Part shown: in pieces, positions 6,381-11,523 of the stretch
Layout: every line of letters starts with the position of its first letter
Position numbering within the stretch: the stretch's first letter is position 1
Source of the DNA: an uncultured Christensenellaceae bacterium
Lineage (GTDB): Bacteria > Bacillota > Clostridia > Christensenellales > Christensenellaceae
Direction: 5' to 3'
Length of the DNA stretch: 11,523 nucleotides
NCBI GenBank assembly: GCA_934438035.1
Contig: CAKSBK010000013.1
Span: forward strand, 1-11,523
Program-made: the position numbers and the translations under genes
The notes under the pieces: generated by a model
The model's input: only the letters and a program-made list of their open reading frames with translations
What the model was told of the DNA's origin: nothing
Database searches by the model: none

Positions 6381-7757
6381 TTATTCCTGATGATATATTC
6401 TTGAACGTGCGCCGTAGCGTTCTTCCTTGGGGTCGTTCCAGATTCTGTCCGCAGCGTCCTTCCAAGCCTCGCTTGCGGCTTCGGTCTTTTTAGTAAGCTC
6501 TTCGGCGGTCTCCGGCTTTAGCATTTCCGTTGAATGCGCGCCGGAGGCGGCTACCATTTCCCTTAAATATTCGGGGTTATCGAGAAGCGGGCAGGGACGC
6601 AGGTGGTTTTTGTTAAAGGGCTGATGCTCCTTATACTGCATGAATAAGGGGGATTTTAAAGCCTCCAAAAGCGTATGGTCCTTTATATTCATGTTGCTGT
6701 AATGTATAAACGCGCAGGGCTCGACGTCTCCGTTGGCGTTTATGTGCAGATAATTTCTGCCGCCCGCTATGCAGCCGAGGGTGTATTCTCCGTCGTTCCA
6801 GAAATCAAGCAGGAAGCAGGGCTTTGTTTTTCTCCATTTTCTCATTTGGTGATACATGAACTCCCTTTGCTTCGCGCTTGCCATAAGCTCGACAACGGCG
6901 TCCTTGCCGACGGGCATATACGTAAAATACCAGCCGAACAGGCAGCCCTTGTCAATTAAGAAATCGACGTATTCGTCACTGCCGACGCAATCTACGTTCT
7001 TGCTGTGATAGCAGCAGGAGAAGCCGAAGACGACTCCCTCTTTTTTAAGAAGGTCCATAGCCTTTATAACGGCTTCATAGGTTCCGCCGCCTCTGCGCAT
7101 GTCGGTTTCTTCCTCATGTCCCTCTATGGAGAATGCGAGCGCAAAGTTTCCGACTCTCTTAAGCTCCTTTGCAAACTTTTCGTCAACCAGCGTACCGTTT
7201 GTAAAGGCTAAGAATACGCAGTCCTGATGAGCTTCCGCAAGGCGGATTAAATCGTCCTTTCTCATGGTGGGCTCGCCGCCGGAGAAGATGTATGTATACG
7301 TTCCTATCTGCTTTCCTTCGCGGATGACTCTGTCTAAAAGCTCGTAGGAAAGGCTGGAGCTTTTGCCGTATTCCGCAGCCCAGCAGCCCGTGCATTTTAG
7401 GTTGCACGCTGCGGTGGGGTCTATAAGTATTGCCCAAGGTATGTTGCAGCCGTATTTTTCTACGTTTTTCATTCTTTCCGTAAAGCTTGCCATTGCGGAG
7501 TTAAACCCCAGGCTCATCATCATCTTTTCAAGCACCTCGGGGTCAACGTTTTTAAAGACGTTATGGATCATTATGTTCCAGTTATTGTCTTTATCGGAAA
7601 GCGCGGCGTGGAGGTTTTCATAGGCTCTCTTGTTAACGCCCTTTTTATCCGCTTTTTCAACAAAGCTTAAAAGACGGGGAAGGTTTTTATCCGGGTCGGA
7701 AACGACCTCGTGAATTATCTTTTTTACCGCAAAACGGGTAACGGCGTTGTTTTTCAT
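6381..7757 (-). CDS. Radical SAM/SPASM-like enzyme, 458 aa
   Basis: The radical SAM core is clear: C118-N-L-K-C122-T-G-C125 (CX3CX2C, the 4Fe-4S site), SGGEP at 159-163 (SAM binding) and FTNGTL. C-terminal cysteines C329 (TLGCIAGG), C348 (VEPCAFIHYS) and C389 (RPCPLLDNP) resemble the SPASM/twitch region that binds an auxiliary cluster; the pattern is shorter than a full seven-cysteine SPASM. An N-terminal helical domain of about 105 residues precedes the core. The substrate is not evident: there is no adjacent peptide precursor, which argues against a simple RiPP system, though small genes outside the window are possible. AGAGGA lies upstream of the ATG. It is divergent from a TetR regulator, with palindromes between, so regulation by that protein is likely. 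Activity would need strict anaerobiosis. Confidence 0.88.
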   Translation of the reverse strand: MKNNAVTRFAVKKIIHEVVSDPDKNLPRLLSFVEKADKKGVNKRAYENLHAALSDKDNNWNIMIHNVFKNVDPEVLEKMMMSLGFNSAMASFTERMKNVEKYGCNIPWAILIDPTAACNLKCTGCWAAEYGKSSSLSYELLDRVIREGKQIGTYTYIFSGGEPTMRKDDLIRLAEAHQDCVFLAFTNGTLVDEKFAKELKRVGNFALAFSIEGHEEETDMRRGGGTYEAVIKAMDLLKKEGVVFGFSCCYHSKNVDCVGSDEYVDFLIDKGCLFGWYFTYMPVGKDAVVELMASAKQREFMYHQMRKWRKTKPCFLLDFWNDGEYTLGCIAGGRNYLHINANGDVEPCAFIHYSNMNIKDHTLLEALKSPLFMQYKEHQPFNKNHLRPCPLLDNPEYLREMVAASGAHSTEMLKPETAEELTKKTEAASEAWKDAADRIWNDPKEERYGARSRIYHQE

Positions 7758-7790
7758 TAAGGAATCCTCTTTTCTTTTTGAAGTAACCTG

Positions 7791-7819
7791 ATTTTAAAAC
7801 GGCAAGTAAGAAAAGTAAA
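7791..7819 (-). promoter_or_regulatory. Candidate promoter of the radical SAM gene
   Basis: On the minus strand, TTTACT (7819-7814), 17 bp, TAAAAT (7796-7791), about 34 nt upstream of the ATG at 7757. The -35 overlaps the palindrome at 7815-7824, so a repressor bound there would block RNA polymerase. Confidence 0.5.
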
Positions 7820-7824
7820 TTTAC
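7815..7824. promoter_or_regulatory. Palindrome over the -35, candidate operator half
   Basis: GTAAATTTAC is a perfect 10-bp palindrome overlapping the predicted -35 of the radical SAM gene. It is AT-rich and short, so chance is possible; its position between a TetR gene and its divergent neighbour raises its value. Confidence 0.4.
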
Positions 7825-7851
7825 ATTTGGGACGATATGCTTAAAATTAAG

Positions 7852-7877
7852 ACAGCTTTTAAAATTTGTAAATCTGT
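7852..7877. promoter_or_regulatory. 26-bp imperfect palindrome, candidate TetR operator
   Basis: ACAGCTTTTAAAA and TTTGTAAATCTGT form a 26-bp palindrome with 10 of 13 base pairs symmetric and ACAG/CTGT ends. It lies midway between the divergent genes. A weak TetR-gene promoter may abut it (TTTAGC 7877-7882, 17 bp, TATATA 7900-7905), though that would leave a very short leader. The size fits a TetR dimer site. Confidence 0.45.
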
Positions 7878-7923
7878 TTAGCATGCGCCCTCGCCGGTTT
7901 ATATATATTTAAGGAGAATAGCT

Positions 7924-8490
7924 ATGGCTGTAATGACGCAAAAGGCGCTGGGAGACGCGCTTATAAAACTTCTATCAAAAAAGCCGCTTTCAAGAATCAC
8001 CGTTAACGATATAGTTGAGGAATGCGGCCTTGCAAGGCAGACCTTTTATTATCATTTTAAGGATATTTACGACCTGTTGGAGTGGACTATTGAAACGGGC
8101 GCTTCGGAGGCGCTTAAAAAAGAGGAATGCTTGAACGTAAAGGAGAGGCTTAACGTAATTTTAAGCGCGGCGCAAAAAAACAAAAAGGCGTTTCACAATA
8201 TATATATTTCAATAGGCAGAGAGCCGCTTGAAAATTATTTTGAGCGCCAGATATACGAAATGTATTTCGAGCAGATTAAAAGCGCTTACGCAAATACAAA
8301 CGTTCCGCCGAAAGAGGCTGAATTTCTGGTCTCCTTTTACACCAAAGGGCTTACCTGCCTGCTTTTGGACTGGATAAGAGACGGCATGAAGCTAAGCGCA
8401 AAGGAATTTACTTCAAAAATAGACCTGCTTTTTAAAAAAGAGCTTATATTGCCGATATGTAAAGAGGCGGAGGAGCGGTTAAAGCGTTAA
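7924..8490 (+). CDS. TetR/AcrR-family transcriptional regulator (DhaS-like), 188 aa
   Basis: The N-terminal helix-turn-helix is typical: ITVNDIVEECGLARQTFYYHFKDIYDLLEW (about residues 25-54), with FYYHFKD the recognition-helix end. The C-terminal ligand domain (about 60-188) has the layout of the TetR_C_8/DhaS-type group, including a hydrophobic dimer helix around residue 140 (SFYTKGLTCLLLDWIRDG). AAGGAG lies 7 nt before the ATG. Its only close partner is the divergent radical SAM gene, so it probably controls that gene and itself through the intergenic palindromes. The ligand is unknown; repressor or activator mode cannot be told from sequence. Confidence 0.9.
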   Translation: MAVMTQKALGDALIKLLSKKPLSRITVNDIVEECGLARQTFYYHFKDIYDLLEWTIETGASEALKKEECLNVKERLNVILSAAQKNKKAFHNIYISIGREPLENYFERQIYEMYFEQIKSAYANTNVPPKEAEFLVSFYTKGLTCLLLDWIRDGMKLSAKEFTSKIDLLFKKELILPICKEAEERLKR

Positions 8491-8520
8491 GCTGCAGCGA
8501 AATGAATATTATAAATATAT

Positions 8521-8582
8521 AACCGGTTAATTTTAAGGCGGAGGAATATTTCTCCCGGCGTTAAAAATTAAGCGGTTTTTTT
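8521..8582 (+). terminator. Long-stem terminator after the TetR gene
   Basis: AACCG (8521-8525) pairs with CGGTT (8573-8577). Inside, TTAATTTT-AA pairs with TTAAAAATTAA and GGAG with CTCC, giving a long interrupted stem with an AT-rich tip. A run of seven Ts (8576-8582) follows. It begins 30 nt after the TetR stop. Confidence 0.7.
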
Positions 8583-8593
8583 ATTTTCCGGAG

Positions 8594-8634
8594 ATATAAA
8601 AACGCCGCCAAACTTTCTTTTGCGGTTTTTATAT
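8594..8634. terminator. Second, possibly bidirectional, terminator-like hairpin
   Basis: ATATAAAAAC (8594-8603) pairs with GTTTTTATAT (8625-8634), and an inner CGC/GCG pairs after a 2-nt bulge. The T runs are inside the stem, so either strand ends with a GC-rich core followed by T5. It may back up the hairpin just before it. Confidence 0.45.
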
Positions 8635-8830
8635 AACTAAGCCTGCTCGGCAGCCGGGTAAGAAGCGCTTAAGCGGCGAAAAAAAGTATATAACGAATAA
8701 AATTAACGAAAAGAAAGCCGGGTGCGGCAAGAGGAAGCTTTTTGACGGCGAAAAGCGGCAAATATACGTTGAAAGGCATTTTAATGCGCATGTGTGCTCG
8801 TATGCAAGCGTCAAGGGCTATGCCCGAAGA
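8635..8830. other. Intergenic stretch without a supported gene
   Basis: No gene with a start codon and ribosome site is found. On the plus strand one frame is open from about 8600 to 8884 and includes a basic, protein-like run (GEKKYITNEINEKKAGCGKRKLFDGEKRQIYVERHF), but it has no ATG and no Shine-Dalgarno sequence. It may be a decayed gene or chance. A minus-strand frame at 8629-8814 has a hydrophobic but unconvincing product. Confidence 0.4.
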
Positions 8831-8855
8831 TTAAAAATCGCCCGGCTAACGGGCG
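8831..8855 (-). terminator. Terminator of the DUF4886 gene
   Basis: On the minus strand CGCCCG (8855-8850) pairs with CGGGCG (8844-8839) around a 5-nt loop, followed by ATTTTTAA. It lies 12 nt past the stop codon at 8867-8869. Confidence 0.8.
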
Positions 8856-8866
8856 AAGGCTTATTT

Positions 8867-9631
8867 TTATATATTTTTTTTATTTAACATAAAACCGTGA
8901 ATGGTATATTTTATAAGCTCCAAAAGCTTTATGTCCGCAGGCTCCGCCTCTTTGTCGTAAGCAATAAAGGGGGCGTCAAGGACGTTACCCTTAACAAGCG
9001 TTTCATAAAGTAAACAGCCTAAAAGATATCTTCCGTATATGAGGTGCATATGAAAGCCGTCTCTGTATAAAGACTGCCCGCCGTGCTCGCTGTCAAATTC
9101 CTTTAAGCTTTTTACGGCGTTAACCGCGTCTCCCGAGCAAATGAGCGGAAGAGAATTATCTTTCGCAACCTTTTCGCAAATCTCTTTAACTCTCGCATGC
9201 ATAAAGCTGGAGTCTTTTTTATATATGGAAAAGCCCTCGTGCGTGCTTGAATATTCGTAAGCCCACGTTTCGTCAAGCCAAATTTCCGCTTTTGGGCGTA
9301 TCTGCTTTATTTTTTCTAAAAGCAATGTGAGGTAAGGATAATATGTGCGCTCCACCCCGGCAAAGGCGGACGCCTGGTGCGTAAAGACTATATCCCAATC
9401 TTCTCTTTTAAGGGCGTCGTCAATGCTTATATACTCGCCCGTAAACCAGCCGTTAAGCTGATATTCGTAAAGAGAGGCGTTTTCTCTTATGTTTTTTATA
9501 TGCGTTTCAAGAGAACAGCCGCCGATATAAAGGTTAGCCGTCATAACCTCCCGCCCGGCGCTTTTTGCAATTCCGTGCAGAAATCTAAGCTCGTCCTGTG
9601 AAAAGCTGTTGCCTATCGCCAATATTTTCAT
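8867..9631 (-). CDS. DUF4886-family SGNH-like hydrolase, 254 aa
   Basis: The N-terminus MKILAIGNSFSQD carries G7-N8-S9, the block I motif of this SGNH-like family; GGCS (37-40) and THQ (84-86) follow; the C-terminal block is DGFHMH (D191, H194). These are plausible Ser/His/Asp residues for an esterase-type fold; the substrate is unknown. There is no signal peptide, so it is probably cytoplasmic. The frame extends 41 codons further upstream to 9754, but that part is not protein-like; the start at 9631 has GGAGGA about 8 nt upstream and a good promoter at 9660-9688. It is monocistronic and divergent from the recombinase. Relatives often occur near polysaccharide-degrading genes in gut bacteria, but none is seen here. 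Confidence 0.85.
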   Translation of the reverse strand: MKILAIGNSFSQDELRFLHGIAKSAGREVMTANLYIGGCSLETHIKNIRENASLYEYQLNGWFTGEYISIDDALKREDWDIVFTHQASAFAGVERTYYPYLTLLLEKIKQIRPKAEIWLDETWAYEYSSTHEGFSIYKKDSSFMHARVKEICEKVAKDNSLPLICSGDAVNAVKSLKEFDSEHGGQSLYRDGFHMHLIYGRYLLGCLLYETLVKGNVLDAPFIAYDKEAEPADIKLLELIKYTIHGFMLNKKNI

Positions 9632-9659
9632 ATGTGCTTCCTCCGTAAATCCAATATTT

Positions 9660-9688
9660 ATTTTAGTCTTTGAGCAAGGGAAAGTCAA
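9660..9688 (-). promoter_or_regulatory. Sigma-A promoter of the DUF4886 gene
   Basis: On the minus strand, TTGACT (9688-9683), 17 bp, TAAAAT (9665-9660). It places the start of transcription near 9653, inside the extended open frame, and so supports translation from 9631. Confidence 0.7.
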
Positions 9689-9696
9689 ATGCGGGG

Positions 9697-9725
9697 TTAA
9701 CGAAAAACAGGCGGAATTATAAAAT
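9697..9725 (+). promoter_or_regulatory. Candidate promoter of the recombinase gene
   Basis: TTAACG (9697-9702), 17 bp, TAAAAT (9720-9725), about 30 nt before the ATG. The match is moderate. It faces away from the DUF4886 promoter, with -35 boxes less than 10 bp apart. Confidence 0.45.
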
Positions 9726-9737
9726 AAAGAGCAGTAA

Positions 9738-10387
<650 letters not shown>

Positions 10388-10394
<7 letters not shown>

Positions 10395-10415
10395 CGATAT
10401 CATTAAAAATATTAT
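10388..10415 (+). promoter_or_regulatory. Rightward promoter-like sequence in the invertible segment
   Basis: TTGACA (10388-10393, inside the left site's inner arm), 16 bp, TATTAT (10410-10415); TTATAT and TATATA with 18-19 bp are alternatives. The -35 is perfect but the -10/spacing is below consensus. If active, it would transcribe rightward in the present orientation. Confidence 0.4.
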
Positions 10416-10439
10416 ATACCGTATGTTTTGTATTTTCAA
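10411..10439 (-). promoter_or_regulatory. Leftward sigma-A promoter in the invertible segment
   Basis: On the minus strand, TTGAAA (10439-10434), 17 bp, consensus TATAAT (10416-10411). Predicted transcription starts near 10404 and runs straight into the left-site terminator. After inversion it would point right, toward the surface-protein gene at 10782. Confidence 0.65.
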
Positions 10440-10504
10440 GTAAATTTTCAAATTCACCATATCATTTTGCTTTTGAGTACCTTAACGTATTTTTTGCGTG
10501 AGGA

Positions 10505-10530
10505 TTTTCAAAGGGTACGCCTTTTGAAAA
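10505..10530 (-). repeat. Right inverted recombination site (hix-like)
   Basis: The 26-bp site has arms TTTTCAAAGGGT and GCCTTTTGAAAA around core AC (10517-10518) on the plus strand. The arms are symmetric except for one position near the core. Relative to the left site it is inverted, with the core reading GT on the minus strand. Unlike the left site it has no flanking T tract to the right. Confidence 0.78.
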
Positions 10531-10610
10531 GATTTGCGGAAGCGGGCGGCGAATACGAGCGTTTTTTGCAGATATACGCCGCCGAAAGTTTAAGGGGAGA
10601 GGTGAAGTGA
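10524..10610 (+). CDS. Possible 28-residue small ORF starting in the right site
   Basis: TTG at 10524 begins a 28-codon frame (KRFAEAGGEYERFLQIYAAESLRGEVK) with AAAGGG 8 nt upstream, inside the recombination site. The composition is protein-like. The same frame runs open back to an ATG at 10428 across the segment, but without a ribosome site. It may be a leader peptide or the tail of a decayed gene. Its stop overlaps the next small ORF. Not recognised. Confidence 0.25.
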   Translation: MKRFAEAGGEYERFLQIYAAESLRGEVK

Positions 10611-10666
10611 AAAGAATTTGTTCTTTTTTTGTATTTTTTTCGCAGATTGCGGCAAAACCGGCATAA
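10607..10666 (+). CDS. Possible 19-residue small ORF
   Basis: GTG at 10607 overlaps the preceding stop (GTGA) and has GGGGAGAGG about 5 nt upstream, a strong ribosome site. It encodes KRICSFFVFFSQIAAKPA, a basic N-terminus with a hydrophobic stretch like the start of a signal peptide. Its stop lies in the hairpin at 10654-10680. It could be a regulatory leader peptide or the stump of a truncated secreted-protein gene. Confidence 0.3.
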   Translation: MKRICSFFVFFSQIAAKPA

Positions 10667-10680
10667 TAATGCGGTTTTTG
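10654..10680 (+). terminator. Terminator-like hairpin upstream of the surface-protein gene
   Basis: AAAACC (10654-10659) pairs with GGTTTT (10673-10678) and GCAT with ATGC, with one bulged G and an AATA loop, followed by a short T run ending at 10679. It sits between the switch and the gene at 10782, so it could attenuate readthrough from the invertible promoter. Confidence 0.5.
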
Positions 10681-10686
10681 AACATC

Positions 10687-10715
10687 TTAAAAAAACGTCG
10701 GGGCATTTTTATAAT
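10687..10715 (+). promoter_or_regulatory. Weak local promoter candidate for the surface-protein gene
   Basis: A consensus TATAAT lies at 10710-10715, but the hexamer 17 bp upstream is only TTAAAA (10687-10692). It is about 67 nt before the ATG. If active, the gene would not depend wholly on the invertible promoter. Confidence 0.3.
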
Positions 10716-10781
10716 TGCCTTACCGTTATTGTTCTTCTTATGCGGGAATGGGTAAAAATACGTTTTTGAAAGGATTTACAA

Positions 10782-11523
10782 ATGAAAGAAAAAGGAAAGT
10801 GCGTTTTTAAACGCATATTTGCCGCGTTAACGGCAATGGCTGCAATCATGTCTTCGTCTCTTTTGGTTACGGACGCATACGCACAGGAGGAAGCGTCGCT
10901 TTTAAACGAGCCCCCCGCCGCCGTTACAGAGGACGGAGAGAGCTTTGACACTTTGGAGGAGGCGCTTTTAAAAAGCGAAACGGGAAAAACAGTAACGTTA
11001 AAAAGAGACGTTATTCTTAAAGACGATTATACCTTTAAAAAGAGCGTGACTATAAACGGAAACGGCTTTCGCTTAAGCGCAAACAATGTAAACCTGTTTA
11101 TAGATTCGGGTGTAAACGTATGTTTTAAAGGCTTAAGGGCTGTTTTTACCGCCGACGACCTTTCGGGAGCTTCAGCCTATAATTGGCTTATGCTTTGCAT
11201 GAGTAAAGGAAGCTCGTTAATTCTCACGGAGAAAAGCTCGCTTGAGATGAATTTTGAAAGCTCAAAGGGCGTCGTCTGCGCAATATATGCAAACGCCGGC
11301 ACAAGGCTCGGGGTTTACGGCGGCTCGTCCTTTAGCGTAAACGGCAAAAACACCGTAGGAAAGGGCGGGCAGGCTATCCAGCTTGATTCCACGGGGGCTA
11401 TGGATATAGAGGTTAAGCAGGGTTCATTTTTTACTATTGACGGTGCGAACAGAGGTTATGTAAACAGCCCTAAAATTAACTGCGAGGACTCGCAGTTTAA
11501 GGTGGTAAACTGCACCTCTAACG
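10782..11523 (+). CDS. Secreted beta-helix-like surface protein, N-terminal part (3' end outside window)
   Basis: The ATG at 10782 has GAAAGGA about 7 nt upstream, and 247 codons run to the window edge with no stop. The first 36 residues are a signal peptide: basic start (KEKGKCVFKR), hydrophobic core (IFAALTAMAAIMSSSLLV) and a likely cleavage site after DAYA. The mature part begins with a low-complexity linker, then a segment common at the start of such proteins (FDTLEEALLKSETGKTVTLKRDVILKDDYTFKKSVTINGNGF). It continues with short strand-rich turns (SLILTEKSSLEMNFESSKG, TRLGVYGGSSFSVNGKN) typical of a right-handed parallel beta-helix. It is the first full gene start downstream of the putative invertible promoter. 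The C-terminus is outside the window; the protein ending at 2380 shows what such a protein can end like. Confidence 0.85.
   Translation, partial: MKEKGKCVFKRIFAALTAMAAIMSSSLLVTDAYAQEEASLLNEPPAAVTEDGESFDTLEEALLKSETGKTVTLKRDVILKDDYTFKKSVTINGNGFRLSANNVNLFIDSGVNVCFKGLRAVFTADDLSGASAYNWLMLCMSKGSSLILTEKSSLEMNFESSKGVVCAIYANAGTRLGVYGGSSFSVNGKNTVGKGGQAIQLDSTGAMDIEVKQGSFFTIDGANRGYVNSPKINCEDSQFKVVNCTSN

Noticed and set aside
10428..10610. 60-codon frame across the invertible segment as a gene
   Set aside because: Its ATG has no ribosome site, the first 30 residues read like noise, and it spans the right recombination site. Only the last 28 codons look possible.
10754..10767. AAAAATACGTTTTT as a possible third recombination site
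   Set aside because: It shares only the TACG centre with the right site. The arms are plain A/T runs lacking the GG/CC next to the core, and the outer TTTTGAAA-like sequence is offset by one base.
10709..10951. Minus-strand 80-codon frame
   Set aside because: It is antisense to the promoter region and signal peptide of the surface-protein gene, with no ribosome site or recognisable product.

Overview
The window looks like a chromosomal stretch from a low-to-mid-GC Gram-positive anaerobe, probably a gut Clostridia-type Firmicute. This is inferred from strong AGGAGG-type ribosome binding sites, several near-consensus sigma-A promoters, a tRNA with encoded CCA, and Gram-positive style surface proteins with a transmembrane/charged tail. 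No species can be named from the sequence.

Layout, left to right. (1) Positions 2-2380 hold the 3' end of a large repetitive surface protein gene, followed by a terminator. (2) The minus strand from 4432 down to 2575 carries a DUF1003 membrane protein, an initiator tRNA-fMet with its own consensus promoter and a perfect terminator, a small Pol-beta-type nucleotidyltransferase with its own promoter and terminator, and an unexplained 100-codon open frame. (3) Positions 4459-6322 carry malQ (4-alpha-glucanotransferase) and a small conserved-looking hypothetical gene, probably one operon divergent from DUF1003. (4) Positions 6321-8582 carry a radical SAM/SPASM-like enzyme and a divergent TetR-family regulator; the shared intergenic region holds two palindromes that are candidate operators. 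(5) Positions 8583-8866 are intergenic with hairpins. (6) Positions 8867-9631 (minus) encode a DUF4886 SGNH-like hydrolase, divergent from a Hin/Gin-size serine recombinase at 9756-10364. (7) Positions 10369-10530 look like a small invertible switch. (8) The window ends in the first 247 codons of a secreted beta-helix-like surface protein (10782 onward).

The most interesting element is region 7. Directly after the serine recombinase stop lie two 26-bp sites in inverted orientation. Each has 12-bp arms around a 2-bp asymmetric core (GT on the left, AC on the right), the architecture of hix/gix DNA-invertase sites. They flank about 136 bp that carry a sigma-A promoter (TTGAAA, 17 bp, consensus TATAAT) now pointing left, and a rival promoter pointing right. 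Leftward transcription would meet the left site at once; that site is also a perfect hairpin followed by a T-rich tract on the minus strand. Inversion would point the stronger-looking -10 toward the surface-protein gene. My reading is a phase-variation switch (inverton) in which recombinase, sites, promoter, terminator and target sit within about 1 kb. The recombinase active site and the site geometry are seen directly; inversion itself and the target are inferences.
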